Of a stretch of DNA of 64,000 bases, positions 8,097 through 18,266 are shown piece by piece. Made by a program: the position numbers and the translations under genes. The DNA comes from Phaeocystidibacter marisrubri (lineage in GTDB: Bacteria > Bacteroidota > Bacteroidia > Flavobacteriales > Schleiferiaceae). The DNA is taken from contig NZ_WBVQ01000001.1 of assembly GCF_008933165.1 (NCBI RefSeq), forward strand, positions 1,054,001-1,118,000, given 5' to 3'. The notes beneath the pieces were generated by a model, which had not been told where the DNA came from, ran no database searches, and saw only the letters and a program-made list of their open reading frames with translations. The first letter of the stretch is position 1; each line of letters begins with the position of its first letter.

Positions 8097-11000
8097 TTGT
8101 TACTTAACTGTCACACATATTACAGTTTTAAGTACGGCACCTTATCGCCGGAAGTCTTGCTCCAAACAGCAGTGGAGCAGGGGCATGATCGCATTGCAGT
8201 TACTGATATCAACAATACTTCAGCGGCTTTACAATTGCTTCGATTAGCCCCTAAATACAACATACATGTTGTAGTTGGGGTTGATTTTAGGAGGGGGAGC
8301 GAGCAACAGTTTATTGCGCTAGCAGTTAACAACTCCGGTTTTCAAGAGATTAACACGTTTTTGAGTTCATACTTACATTCTGGAGATCCAATCCCGGCAG
8401 AGATGGCTCTTGCAAATGAAGATGATGTTGTTGTGGTGTACCCTCTCAGGAATGCTCCTAGGAGAAAGCTGAAGTCCAATGAGTATATCGGCATAGCTCC
8501 ACATCAGATGTTTAGAACCACGTGGAAGCAGGGGCAATGGGAGGAGAGTCGGTATGTTGCGTTGATTACTGTAACTTTTCGCCACAAGCGCGACTTCAAT
8601 GCGCATAGGTTGCTTAGGTCCATTGATCGAAACACCTTGTTGAGTAAACTTCCACAAAAGGAAGTAGGCGAAATGTCGGAACGTTTCAGAACTCCAGTTG
8701 AATTAGTTGATGCGTACGCTGAGCGTCCAGCTTGGCTTATTCGCAGTTCCAATATTCTCGAGCGGTGCAATGTGTATTTTGGTTTTGGCGAAGATCAGGA
8801 ATCCCAAAATCAATCTACGTATACAGGTTCAGAGGAGGAGGATTTTGCGCTGTTGACAAGACTCTGTAAGGAGGGGCTTGCATACCGGTATCCCAATGGG
8901 GGCGAAAGCGTGGAAGAACGCCTCAGGAAAGAGCTGGGTATCATTAGGGAAAAAGGCTTTGTCTCGTACTTTTTAATCAACTGGGACATTGTGTGTCACG
9001 CCAGATCAAAGGGTTATTTCTACGTAGGACGAGGAAGCGGTGCGAATAGTGTAGTAGCTTATTTGCTGAGAATAACAGATGTAGACCCCATGGAGCTCGA
9101 TCTGTACTTTGAGCGCTTCATTAATCTATATCGAGTTAATCCTCCTGACTTTGATATTGACTTCTCTTGGAAGGATAGAGAGGATATGACGAACTATATT
9201 TTTAGAAGGTTCCCAAATACTTCTCTACTAGCTACTTACAATACGTTTCAGTTTAGAGCAGTGGTTCGTGAGTTGGGGAAGGTCTTTGGATTGCCCAAGC
9301 ATGAGATTGATGGATTGGCGTCGGGAAGGTTTCAGTCTAAAACAAGTGACCCTGTGGTTCAAGCTGTGCTTAAGTACAGTCAGTATATTCAAGACTTTCC
9401 CAGTCATTTGAGTATTCATGCGGGTGGAATATTAATCACTGATAAACCTGTTCAAGCATATTCAGCCACATTTATGCCTCCTAAAGGTTTTCCAACTACG
9501 CAATTCGACATGGTTGTAGCTGAAGATATTGGGATTTACAAGTTTGATATCTTGAGTCAGAGAGGGTTGAGTAAGATCCAAGACTCTATTGCTATTATTC
9601 GCAAGAATCAGCCGGATAAAGGTGAGGTTGATGTTCATGATATTCAGCGATTTAAGGACGATGAAGGTGTTAAAGACCTACTTAGAAACGGGAGGGCTGT
9701 TGGTTGCTTTTATGTAGAGTCTCCAGCTATGCGCATGTTGCTCAAGAAGTTAAAGGTTGATAATTACTTAGCGCTTGTTGCTGCTAGCTCCATTATTCGT
9801 CCAGGTGTTGCAAAGTCGGGAATGATGCGGGAGTACATTCTTCGTTACCGGTATCCTGAAAGACGTAAAGAAGCCAACCCCATTTTGTTGAGTATTATGC
9901 CTGAAACCTTTGGTGTAATGGTTTATCAGGAGGATGTCATTCGGGTTGCACACCACTATGCAGGGCTTTCTCTAGCTGAAGCTGATGTTTTGCGTCGGGG
10001 AATGTCTGGGAAATATCGCTCGAGAGAAGAGTTTCAAAAGGTTAAAGAACAGTTTTTTGTCAATTGTAAATCAAAGGGTTATCCTGATTCGGAATCGTCA
10101 GAAGTTTGGCGACAAATAGAAAGCTTTGCTGGATATGCTTTTGCTAAAGGTCATTCGGCTTCATACGCTGTAGAGAGTTATCAAAGTCTCTTTTTAAAAG
10201 CGCACTATCCATTGGAGTACATGGTGGCGGTCATCAATAATTTTGGTGGTTTTTATCGAACGGAGTTTTATGTGCACGAGGCTAGGATGGCTGGTGCTAC
10301 TATTTGTCCGCCGTGTGTCAATTTGGGGGATTACCACACCACGATTAGAGGGAAGGATATCTATTTGGGATTTATGCATTTACATTCCTTTGACGATAAG
10401 ACGGGGCTTGCTATTCTCCAAGAACGCGACGCTAATGGTGAGTTTGAGAGCTTTGACGATTTTATTAATCGAGTGTCGATAGGTATAGAGCAAGTGAGTA
10501 TTCTTATTCGTATCAACGCTTTTCGCTTTACGGGTAAATCAAAACGTGCGTTGCTTTGGGAGGCTCATTTTAAACTTGAAAAGAAGCCTAAAAACGAACT
10601 GGTTCCCAGTTTGTTCAAGACTGAACGTCGACCTTTTGAGATTCCTTCATTGCATCAGAGTGGACTAGAAGATTTGTTTGATCAAATAGAATTGTTGGGT
10701 TTCCCATTGGAGAGTCCTTTTTACTTGTTGAAAGAGGAGGTAGACAGTCCTGTTTTAGCTAATGATTTCGCTCGTTACAACGGAGAGAATATTCGCATTT
10801 ATGGCTACTTGATAACAGTTAAAGATACTCGAACGGCTCAGGGTAAGCGAATGCACTTTGGAACCTTTTTAGATCGTGACGGCTGTGTTTTTGACACGGT
10901 GCATTTTCCTCCATCAGTTACGCAATGGCCATTTAGAGGGAGAGGTGTATATATCGTTGAAGGAAAGGTGGTTGAAGAGTTTGGCTTCTACAGTTTGGAG

Positions 11001-11108
11001 GTGAGTAAGCTCGTAAAGGCCGATATGATTCCCGACCCAAGGTTTGCGGAGGAGGAGTATGAAGAGTGGGAGAAGAGATTGGATAATGATCAAAAAGCGG
11101 TTTCATGA
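8097..11108 (+). CDS. dnaE: DNA polymerase III alpha subunit, DnaE2-like, in SOS cassette
   Basis: A C-family polymerase of 1003 residues, shorter than the usual replicative DnaE (about 1160). It contains a PHP domain (N4-C5-H6-T-Y-Y-S), a polymerase core with P-D-F-D-I-D-F (two catalytic Asp) and K-F-D-I-L-S (third Asp), and a C-terminal OB fold (I-R-I-Y-G-Y-L). The PHP metal sites are eroded (T-D-I-N instead of T-D-H-G), so nuclease activity is not expected. No ATG fits: the TTG at 8097 gives the family-like start, whereas the ATG at 7983 lies inside the SRAP gene and adds unrelated residues. The context points to an error-prone ImuC/DnaE2 role. Its last 4 bases overlap the next gene. Confidence 0.88.
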   Translation: MLLNCHTYYSFKYGTLSPEVLLQTAVEQGHDRIAVTDINNTSAALQLLRLAPKYNIHVVVGVDFRRGSEQQFIALAVNNSGFQEINTFLSSYLHSGDPIPAEMALANEDDVVVVYPLRNAPRRKLKSNEYIGIAPHQMFRTTWKQGQWEESRYVALITVTFRHKRDFNAHRLLRSIDRNTLLSKLPQKEVGEMSERFRTPVELVDAYAERPAWLIRSSNILERCNVYFGFGEDQESQNQSTYTGSEEEDFALLTRLCKEGLAYRYPNGGESVEERLRKELGIIREKGFVSYFLINWDIVCHARSKGYFYVGRGSGANSVVAYLLRITDVDPMELDLYFERFINLYRVNPPDFDIDFSWKDREDMTNYIFRRFPNTSLLATYNTFQFRAVVRELGKVFGLPKHEIDGLASGRFQSKTSDPVVQAVLKYSQYIQDFPSHLSIHAGGILITDKPVQAYSATFMPPKGFPTTQFDMVVAEDIGIYKFDILSQRGLSKIQDSIAIIRKNQPDKGEVDVHDIQRFKDDEGVKDLLRNGRAVGCFYVESPAMRMLLKKLKVDNYLALVAASSIIRPGVAKSGMMREYILRYRYPERRKEANPILLSIMPETFGVMVYQEDVIRVAHHYAGLSLAEADVLRRGMSGKYRSREEFQKVKEQFFVNCKSKGYPDSESSEVWRQIESFAGYAFAKGHSASYAVESYQSLFLKAHYPLEYMVAVINNFGGFYRTEFYVHEARMAGATICPPCVNLGDYHTTIRGKDIYLGFMHLHSFDDKTGLAILQERDANGEFESFDDFINRVSIGIEQVSILIRINAFRFTGKSKRALLWEAHFKLEKKPKNELVPSLFKTERRPFEIPSLHQSGLEDLFDQIELLGFPLESPFYLLKEEVDSPVLANDFARYNGENIRIYGYLITVKDTRTAQGKRMHFGTFLDRDGCVFDTVHFPPSVTQWPFRGRGVYIVEGKVVEEFGFYSLEVSKLVKADMIPDPRFAEEEYEEWEKRLDNDQKAVS

Positions 11109-12139
11109 AAAGAGGAAGCAACGACAAGCCGCATAATTCATTTGAACAGTTAGAGTATGTTCCGGTAGAGGAGTGGCTGGTAGAAACGGAGGAGGAGCGA
11201 ACTGAGTTGATTCGAACGTCACCGAAAACAATTGTTAATCCCGTTACAAGTCCAGATGTGAGCATGAGCTGGAGTATGAATCCCTACGCGGGGTGTGAGC
11301 ACGGTTGTCCGTATTGCTACGCCAGAAACAGTCATCAATACTGGGGGTACAATAGTGGAAGTGATTTTGAAACTAAAATTCTTTACAAAGAGAATGCTGC
11401 AGAGTTGCTTCGCAAGAAGTTAAATACGCCGTCTTGGAATGGTGAACCTATCATGTTATCGGGGAACACTGACTGTTACCAACCAGTAGAGCGCAAACTA
11501 GGACTGACGAGGCAATTGCTTGAAGTAGCATTAGAATATGGCCAACCTATAGGGGTTATTACGAAGAATGCTCTCGTATTGAGAGATTTAGATGTATTGA
11601 AGGAAATGGCAAAACGAGACTTAATTCGTGTTGCCATTTCAGTAACGACTTTGGATGCAGAGCTTCAAAGAGCGCTCGAGCCTCGGGCAAGTGCTCCTTA
11701 CAAGCGGCTAAGGGCGATTAGGGAGTTATCGGAAGCGGGAATTCCAACAGTTGCTATGATTGCCCCCATTATCCCAGGATTGAACAGTCATGAAATATTG
11801 CCACTGATGAAGGCTACATCTGAGGCTGGCGCAGTTCAAGCAAAGTTCATTACGGTTCGGCTCAATGGGCAACTCGAAGGAATTTTTGAGAATTGGCTGG
11901 AAGAACATTACCCGGAAAGGAAGAGCAAAGTAATGAACGCCATTCGACAAACGCACAATGGAAGTGTAAAGGCCTTTCGATATGGAATACGAATGGCGGG
12001 AACAGGAAGAGTTTCGGAGTCGCTACGGCAAGCCTATGCCGTTGGACAAAGGAGGTATTATTCCAATAAAAAAGTGCCCAATCTTTCGACTGAGCACTTT
12101 GTGAAATTAAAAGACAGGCAACTTGGATTATTCCTCTGA
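11105..12139 (+). CDS. Radical SAM protein, PA0069/Rv2578c (SPL-like) family
   Basis: A 344-residue protein with the radical SAM cluster motif C-E-H-G-C-P-Y-C (CxxxCxxC) near residue 65, preceded by the family sequence M-N-P-Y-A-G. This family is distantly related to spore photoproduct lyase; its own reaction is not established. The ATGA overlap with dnaE shows translational coupling, which ties it to the DNA damage cassette and suggests a repair role. The 3' end overlaps the convergent lipoprotein gene by 12 bases. Confidence 0.88.
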   Translation: MKRGSNDKPHNSFEQLEYVPVEEWLVETEEERTELIRTSPKTIVNPVTSPDVSMSWSMNPYAGCEHGCPYCYARNSHQYWGYNSGSDFETKILYKENAAELLRKKLNTPSWNGEPIMLSGNTDCYQPVERKLGLTRQLLEVALEYGQPIGVITKNALVLRDLDVLKEMAKRDLIRVAISVTTLDAELQRALEPRASAPYKRLRAIRELSEAGIPTVAMIAPIIPGLNSHEILPLMKATSEAGAVQAKFITVRLNGQLEGIFENWLEEHYPERKSKVMNAIRQTHNGSVKAFRYGIRMAGTGRVSESLRQAYAVGQRRYYSNKKVPNLSTEHFVKLKDRQLGLFL

Positions 12140-12679
12140 TTGCTTTCGGGCTTGCTCGAGGATTTCTTTCATCGCCTCAACGACCGCTTCATTCTGTTCA
12201 GCTTTGAGTTCAATTTGATCTTCAATCATATCAAACATTGAATTCTTGTGAATCTCATAAGCGGTAAAGGCTGTGTATTGCTGCTTTTCACTGTTGTAGT
12301 ATACTTTTTCATCAAGCTTTCGCACATCCGCTAAGCGCGTATTCATCACCTGACGAGAAAGGGATTGAAATTGAGTCATGACTTCGCTGCGGTCAACAAT
12401 CGCTGATTCTCTCAAGTAATCGTCCGCTACCTCTTTAATCGTAACGTCTACCATTCCAGCTAACTGAGTGCGAGCGTCCATGTCTGATTTGCTGCGAGCC
12501 ACTCGTTCGTCGGCACTTTGCCCTTTGCCAACGGCTCTAAAGTAGCGTCGACTAGATTCATAGTCAGATCCTCTGAATGGAGTTTGTTGTTCTACTCCGT
12601 ATTGATCGACGCTCTTACAAGAGGGAGCTAGTAGTAGTACAGAGAAGGCGATGGCGGTTGTGATATAAAGGCGTTTCAT
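12128..12679 (-). CDS. LPP20-like outer-membrane lipoprotein
   Basis: A 183-residue predicted lipoprotein. After M-K-R-L-Y there is a hydrophobic stretch and the lipobox L-L-A-P-S-C, with acylated Cys21. The mature part contains Y-F-R-A-V-G-K-G-Q-S followed by R-S-K-S-D-M-D-A-R-T-Q-L-A, which fits the LPP20/FlgP type of lipoprotein domain. The C-terminus is a highly charged helix. The start at 12679 is chosen over 12706 because it gives a clean signal peptide. The function is unknown. Confidence 0.65.
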   Translation of the reverse strand: MKRLYITTAIAFSVLLLAPSCKSVDQYGVEQQTPFRGSDYESSRRYFRAVGKGQSADERVARSKSDMDARTQLAGMVDVTIKEVADDYLRESAIVDRSEVMTQFQSLSRQVMNTRLADVRKLDEKVYYNSEKQQYTAFTAYEIHKNSMFDMIEDQIELKAEQNEAVVEAMKEILEQARKQSEE

Positions 12680-12806
12680 GTCGATGATTGTTAGTTCGGA
12701 AATCAAATTTCAGAAATCATGCCAATATACTACAAGTGAGCACCACTCCGGGGGCGAAGTAGGAGTGGAATTTCCTACACTAAGGTATATTCCAGATTCA
12801 ATAGAA

Positions 12807-12833
12807 ATAAAAAAAGCCGCCCGGAGGCGGCTT
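12807..12833 (-). terminator. Intrinsic terminator of clpC
   Basis: An 8-bp stem AAGCCGCC/GGCGGCTT (12814-12833) with loop CGGA, followed on the minus strand by a run of T. It lies 25 bases past the clpC stop codon. Confidence 0.85.
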
Positions 12834-12858
12834 GCGGTCTCATGGGTTAGAGAACGGC

Positions 12859-15438
12859 TTAAGATTTGGAATCGTCGCCTGAAGCTTCAGGCTCTTGCTT
12901 CTGCTTTTCGACAACGATTACAATTTCTTCTTTCTTCTTATCGAAATCTATTTTCACGGAATCGCCTTCTTCAACCTTGTTTGAGATGATCTCTTCAGCT
13001 AGTCCATCTTCAATGTACTTCTGAATGGCTCTGCTCAATGGGCGGGCACCATAGGCTTCATCGTATCCTTTGTCAGCAATAAAATCTTTGGCTGCTTTAG
13101 AAATCTTCATTTCATAACCAAGGTCTTTGATTCTACCAAAGAGTTTAGCTAGTTCAAGATCAATGATCTTATGGATGTCTTCCGGTTTCAGAGAGTTGAA
13201 TAGAACAACATCGTCAATTCGGTTCAAGAACTCTGGGGCAAAGGCCTTTTTCAAAGCATTCTCAATAATTCCTTTGGTGTTTGTTTCAACACTTTCAGAA
13301 CGTGCTTTGGTTCCAAAACCAACACCTTGACCAAAATCTTTCAATTGGCGACTACCAATGTTAGAGGTCATGATAATGATACAGTTCTTGAAATCAACTT
13401 TTCTTCCCAAGCTGTCTGTCATTTGGCCATCGTCGAGGGCTTGAAGCAGCAAGTTGAAGATGTCAGGATGTGCTTTTTCAATCTCATCCAACAAAACAAC
13501 AGAGTAGGGCTTACGACGAACTTTCTCGGTCAGCTGACCGCCTTCTTCGTATCCTACGTATCCCGGAGGCGCTCCAACCAATCTAGAAAGGGCGAATTTC
13601 TCCATGTATTCACTCATGTCGATGCGAATCAAAGCATCTTCTGAGTCGAATAAGGTTTTTGCAAGCTCTTTGGCTAATTGCGTTTTACCTACACCAGTAG
13701 GGCCAAGGAAAATAAATGAACCAATGGGTTTATTTGGATCTTTCAATCCTGCTCGGTTTCTCTGAATTGCGCGAACGACCTTCTTAACAGCGTCATCTTG
13801 TCCGATTACACGACCTTTAAGTTCGTCGCCCATGCGAGTTAAGCGTTGACTTTCCTGTTGAGCCACGCGTTGAACTGGAATTCCAGTCATCATAGCAACA
13901 ACTTCCGCGACGTTTTCTTCAGAGACGATTTCTCTGTTCTCTTTTACGTTTGCTTCCCATTGTCGCTGTGCTTCTTCGAGTTGCTGTTCTACGCGTTTTT
14001 CATCATCGCGAAGTCTAGCAGCCTCTTCGTAGCGTTGTTTTTTAACGACAGAGATCTTGTCTTCGCGAATCTTCTCGAGTTCTTTTTCTAGATCAAGAAC
14101 CTCTTTAGGAACATGAATACTCGTAATGTGAACACGTGAACCAGCTTCGTCCAAGGCGTCAATCGCCTTATCTGGCAAATGACGATCAGAAACGTAGCGC
14201 TGCGTGAGCTTCACACATGCTTCCAGTGCTTCTTGAGTGTAGGTTACATTGTGATGATCCTCGTATTTGTCCTTGATGTTGTTGAGGATTTGAATGGTTT
14301 CTTCTACAGAGGTAGGTTCCACCATTACCTTCTGGAAACGACGTTCCAAGGCGCCATCTTTCTCGATGTATTGACGATACTCATCAAGTGTTGTTGCACC
14401 GATGCATTGGATTTCTCCTCGCGCCAAAGCAGGCTTGAACATGTTAGAGGCATCGAGAGAACCGGTTGCTCCACCTGCGCCTACAATCGTGTGAAGTTCA
14501 TCGATGAAGAGGATAATGTCATCATTCTTCTCGAGTTCATTCATCAATGCTTTCATGCGCTCTTCGAATTGTCCGCGGTACTTCGTTCCCGCCACCAAAG
14601 AGGCAAGATCAAGAGTTACCACTCGCTTATTGAAGAGTACACGAGACACTTTCTTCTTAACAATGCGAAGCGCTAGACCTTCGGCAATGGCAGATTTACC
14701 AACCCCAGGCTCTCCAATGAGTAGGGGGTTGTTCTTCTTTCTTCGTGAAAGGATTTGAGAAACGCGTTCAATCTCTTTCTCACGCCCCACTACAGGGTCG
14801 AGTTTAGATTCTTCCGCTAGTTTTGTCAAGTCTCTTCCAAAGTTGTCCAAAACAGGAGTTTTGGTTTTAGAATCAGCCTTTCCTCTAGGGTTTCCGCTAC
14901 TTTGATAACCGCTTCCTTTGTTTTCAAAATCCTCGTCTTCATCGCCGAAAGGCATCTCTGATTTTGGTTCTGAAGGAGTGATAGAGTCGGTTCCTTTATC
15001 GAGATGATGTGCTTGGAACTCGCCTTTAAAGCTTTCGTAGTCTATTCCCATTTGTTTTAAGAGTCGGGTAACAGGATCGTCCTCATTCCTTAAGATACAC
15101 AAGAGGAGGTGAGGAGTTCGTATGATATTGCTCTGGAAGATTTTCGCTTCTAGAAACGTTGTTTTCAAAGCCTTTTCTGCTTGGCGCGTAAGGGGTAGAT
15201 TCTTTTTGGAAGATAACTGACGTGCCGCAGATGGCACGGAGATGTTCTCGATTTTTGTTCGCATTGCGCGAATGTCAACACCGAGATCTTCTAAAATTTG
15301 AACGGCTGTACCCTCACCCTCACGAATCAAGCCGAGCATTAAGTGCTCAGTTCCAATGTAATCATGGCCAAGGCGAAGAGCTTCCTCCTTGCTGTAGCTG
15401 ATTACGTCCTTTACTCTGGGTGAAAAATTTTCGTCCAT
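12859..15438 (-). CDS. clpC: ATP-dependent Clp protease ATP-binding subunit ClpC
   Basis: A 859-residue Hsp100 unfoldase that feeds substrates to ClpP. In order it has two Clp-N repeats, AAA module 1 with Walker A G-E-P-G-V-G-K-S, a middle coiled region with a UVR-type segment (Y-E-E-A-A-R-L-R-D), AAA module 2 with G-P-T-G-V-G-K-T, and the D2-small domain. The C-terminus is acidic and Gln/Glu-rich. The start M-D-E-N-F-S at 15438 is the normal family start; 41 further in-frame codons upstream are not family-like and contain the promoter. It is divergent from gyrA, as is common in this phylum. Confidence 0.95.
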   Translation of the reverse strand: MDENFSPRVKDVISYSKEEALRLGHDYIGTEHLMLGLIREGEGTAVQILEDLGVDIRAMRTKIENISVPSAARQLSSKKNLPLTRQAEKALKTTFLEAKIFQSNIIRTPHLLLCILRNEDDPVTRLLKQMGIDYESFKGEFQAHHLDKGTDSITPSEPKSEMPFGDEDEDFENKGSGYQSSGNPRGKADSKTKTPVLDNFGRDLTKLAEESKLDPVVGREKEIERVSQILSRRKKNNPLLIGEPGVGKSAIAEGLALRIVKKKVSRVLFNKRVVTLDLASLVAGTKYRGQFEERMKALMNELEKNDDIILFIDELHTIVGAGGATGSLDASNMFKPALARGEIQCIGATTLDEYRQYIEKDGALERRFQKVMVEPTSVEETIQILNNIKDKYEDHHNVTYTQEALEACVKLTQRYVSDRHLPDKAIDALDEAGSRVHITSIHVPKEVLDLEKELEKIREDKISVVKKQRYEEAARLRDDEKRVEQQLEEAQRQWEANVKENREIVSEENVAEVVAMMTGIPVQRVAQQESQRLTRMGDELKGRVIGQDDAVKKVVRAIQRNRAGLKDPNKPIGSFIFLGPTGVGKTQLAKELAKTLFDSEDALIRIDMSEYMEKFALSRLVGAPPGYVGYEEGGQLTEKVRRKPYSVVLLDEIEKAHPDIFNLLLQALDDGQMTDSLGRKVDFKNCIIIMTSNIGSRQLKDFGQGVGFGTKARSESVETNTKGIIENALKKAFAPEFLNRIDDVVLFNSLKPEDIHKIIDLELAKLFGRIKDLGYEMKISKAAKDFIADKGYDEAYGARPLSRAIQKYIEDGLAEEIISNKVEEGDSVKIDFDKKKEEIVIVVEKQKQEPEASGDDSKS

Positions 15439-15492
15439 GATATTATATATGCTGGTCTGTGAGTCTACGTATACAACGAAAGTTGTGCCAGC

Positions 15493-15511
15493 TTGGTTTA
15501 AACCAAATGTA
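15493..15511 (-). promoter_or_regulatory. clpC promoter: TACATTTG box joined to a 14-bp palindrome
   Basis: The -7 box TACATTTG (15511-15504, minus) runs directly into the perfect palindrome TTGGTTTAAACCAA (15506-15493), which would cover the transcription start. Such placement suits an operator for a stress regulator; which protein binds is unknown. The predicted leader is about 60 bases. Confidence 0.5.
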
Positions 15512-15625
15512 CCGTTTAGCGTAGTGAATCGAAAATTTTCTTTGCATTGAGTTATAAACACGGATTTGTGTAAAAAGTACAGATTATTCGCGGCCTATAG
15601 CTATGGTGTAACGCTCAGTAAACCC

Positions 15626-15633
15626 TATTTTTG
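15626..15633 (+). promoter_or_regulatory. -7 box TATTTTTG of gyrA
   Basis: Exact TAnnTTTG match 43 bases before the gyrA start codon, giving a leader of about 35-40 bases. Confidence 0.5.
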
Positions 15634-15676
15634 AAACTTGTCATAGACTGTATTGTGATCATCTGAAACTGACATT

Positions 15677-18211
15677 ATGGCTGAAGGAGAACGCATTATA
15701 CCGATAAACATTGAAGAGGAAATGAAATCCTCGTACATCGATTATTCGATGTCTGTAATTGTTTCTCGGGCGCTTCCCGACGTGCGCGACGGCTTAAAGC
15801 CCGTGCATCGTCGAGTATTATTTGGTATGCACGAATTGGGAGTATTTTCCAATCGTTCTTATAAGAAATCCGCACGTATTGTAGGGGAGGTACTTGGTAA
15901 GTTCCACCCACACGGCGATAGCTCTGTATACGATACTATGGTTCGTATGGCGCAGGACTGGTCGCTGCGTTACACGTTGGTAGACGGTCAAGGTAACTTC
16001 GGTTCCGTTGACGGTGATAGTCCAGCGGCTATGCGTTACACCGAGGTGCGAATGAAGAAGTTGGCAGAGGAAATGCTCGCTGATATCGAAAAAGATACAG
16101 TGGACTTCCAGCTTAACTTCGACGACTCGTTGAAAGAGCCTACCGTATTGCCAACTCGTATTCCACAATTGCTTGTGAATGGTGCTAGTGGTATCGCAGT
16201 GGGTATGGCCACCAACATGGCTCCACACAACTTGACGGATACGATTGATGCAACCATCAAGTACATTGATAACAACGATGTTGAGATCGATGAGTTGATT
16301 GAAAGCATTAAGGCACCTGATTTCCCTACTGGAGGTACTATTTACGGATACGAAGGTGTTCGTGATGCCTATCATACAGGTAGGGGTAGAGTAGTGCTTC
16401 GCGCTAAGGCCAATATCGAAGAGGTGAATGGTCGCGAGTGCATTATTGTTAACGAGATTCCATATCAAGTTAACAAGGCCGAAATGATCAAGAAGACGGC
16501 CGATCTCATCAATGAAAAGAAACTAGACGGCATCTCGGATATTCGCGATGAATCTGACCGTAACGGTATGCGTATCGTTTACGTTTTAAAGCGTGATGCG
16601 GTTCCCAATGTCGTTTTGAATAAATTATTCAAGTATACTTCTCTCCAGTCGTCTTTCAGCATCAACAGCATTGCTTTGGTGAATGGACGTCCGGAAATGT
16701 TGAACTTGAAAGACCTCATTCGTCACTTCGTTGACCACCGTCACGATGTCGTTGTTCGCCGAACCAAGTACGAGTTGGCTCAAGCTGAAAAGCGTGCGCA
16801 TATTCTAGAAGGCTTGTTGATTGCCATCGACAACTTGGACGAGGTTATCAAATTGATTCGTGCTAGTACTACGGTAGAAGAAGCACGTGAAGGTTTGATG
16901 AGCAACTTTGGCTTAAGCGAGCTACAAGCGCGTGCTATTCTAGATCTTCGTCTGCAAAAGCTCACTGGACTTGAGCGCGATAAAATTAAAGAGGAGTATG
17001 CTGAATTGATGGATAAAATCGCTTACTACAAGCGAATTTTGAACGAGGTTGAACTTCGTATGTCCATCATCAAGGAAGAGCTTATCGAAGTGAAAGAGAA
17101 GTACGGAGATGAGCGCAGAACCAACATTGAATATGCCGGTGGTGATGTGAGCATTGAAGATATGATTCCGGATGAAGAGGTAGTTATTACCATTTCACAT
17201 GCCGGGTATATCAAGCGTACCTCACTCAGCGAATACAAAACGCAAACTAGAGGTGGTGTAGGAGCGAAAGCGGCTTCGATGAGAGATGCTGACTTTATCG
17301 AATACGTGTTTGCCGCCACCAATCACCAGTTTATGTTGTTCTTTACAGAGCAAGGAAGGTGTTTTTGGCTACGCGTATTTGAAATCCCAGAAGGAACAAG
17401 AGCAAGTAAGGGTAGAGCTATCCAAAACTTGATCAATATCCCTCAAGATGATAAGGTTAAGGCCTTTATCAACGTGAAGAACTTGAAGGATGAAGAATAC
17501 ATAAGCAACCACTTTATCGTGATGTGTACGAAGAGTGGTATCATTAAGAAAACTCCGCTTGAAGCGTATAGTCGTCCACGTGTGAATGGTATCAATGCCA
17601 TTGGTATTCGCGAAGGAGATATGCTTCTTGAAGCGAAACTCACCAACGGCAACAATGAGATTTTGATGGCCGTTCGTTCAGGTAAGGCGATTCGATTCCA
17701 CGAAAGCGCGGTTAGAAGCATGGGTAGAACTGCTTCGGGTGTACGAGGAATGACATTAGGTCATGATGGTGATGAAGTGGTTGGAATGGTATGCGTTCAA
17801 GAAGGTGAAGCAGATATCCTTGTTGTAAGTGAAAAGGGATCTGGTAAGAGATCTAGCTTGGAAGATTACCGCGTAACCAATCGAGGTGGCAAAGGTGTGA
17901 AGACCATTAGCGTTACAGATAAGACAGGTGAGCTCATCGCAATGAAGGGTGTAACCGACGAAGAAGACTTGATGATTATCACCCGCGCAGGCGTAATGAT
18001 CCGCATGAAAATCAGCGAATTACGTGTGATGGGTAGAGCTACTCAAGGTGTTCGACTTATCAACCTTAAAGGGAAGGATTCTATTGCAAGTGTTGCAAAA
18101 GTTCCAACCAGTGACGAAGATGAAACGTTGGAAGATGTAGATGGAGTTGAAAATGTGGAAGGGGCAGAAGACGCTGCACCGGAAGCTGGCACAGAAACTG
18201 CCAACGAGTAA
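15677..18211 (+). CDS. gyrA: DNA gyrase subunit A
   Basis: An 844-residue type IIA topoisomerase subunit that cuts and rejoins DNA. The catalytic tyrosine is in A-A-M-R-Y-T-E near residue 120. The quinolone region [11 protein letters not shown] has Ser and Asp at the positions equivalent to E. coli Ser83 and Asp87, so no classical resistance change is seen. The C-terminal beta-pinwheel has a GyrA-box-like N-R-G-G-K-G near 740, supporting gyrase rather than topoisomerase IV. The tail is acidic. It is followed by a TPR gene 55 bases downstream, likely co-transcribed. Confidence 0.96.
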   Translation: MAEGERIIPINIEEEMKSSYIDYSMSVIVSRALPDVRDGLKPVHRRVLFGMHELGVFSNRSYKKSARIVGEVLGKFHPHGDSSVYDTMVRMAQDWSLRYTLVDGQGNFGSVDGDSPAAMRYTEVRMKKLAEEMLADIEKDTVDFQLNFDDSLKEPTVLPTRIPQLLVNGASGIAVGMATNMAPHNLTDTIDATIKYIDNNDVEIDELIESIKAPDFPTGGTIYGYEGVRDAYHTGRGRVVLRAKANIEEVNGRECIIVNEIPYQVNKAEMIKKTADLINEKKLDGISDIRDESDRNGMRIVYVLKRDAVPNVVLNKLFKYTSLQSSFSINSIALVNGRPEMLNLKDLIRHFVDHRHDVVVRRTKYELAQAEKRAHILEGLLIAIDNLDEVIKLIRASTTVEEAREGLMSNFGLSELQARAILDLRLQKLTGLERDKIKEEYAELMDKIAYYKRILNEVELRMSIIKEELIEVKEKYGDERRTNIEYAGGDVSIEDMIPDEEVVITISHAGYIKRTSLSEYKTQTRGGVGAKAASMRDADFIEYVFAATNHQFMLFFTEQGRCFWLRVFEIPEGTRASKGRAIQNLINIPQDDKVKAFINVKNLKDEEYISNHFIVMCTKSGIIKKTPLEAYSRPRVNGINAIGIREGDMLLEAKLTNGNNEILMAVRSGKAIRFHESAVRSMGRTASGVRGMTLGHDGDEVVGMVCVQEGEADILVVSEKGSGKRSSLEDYRVTNRGGKGVKTISVTDKTGELIAMKGVTDEEDLMIITRAGVMIRMKISELRVMGRATQGVRLINLKGKDSIASVAKVPTSDEDETLEDVDGVENVEGAEDAAPEAGTETANE

Positions 18212-18266
18212 GCTTCGAAACATTCATTATTTTTACCCAACAGGAAAAACATTAAGTATTTATACT

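Noticed and set aside
14179-14676. 165-codon plus-strand frame within clpC
   Set aside because: Antisense shadow of clpC with unnatural composition.
15818-16468. Long minus-strand open frame within gyrA
   Set aside because: A 216-codon shadow of gyrA: no family sequence, and it lies fully inside a certain gene.
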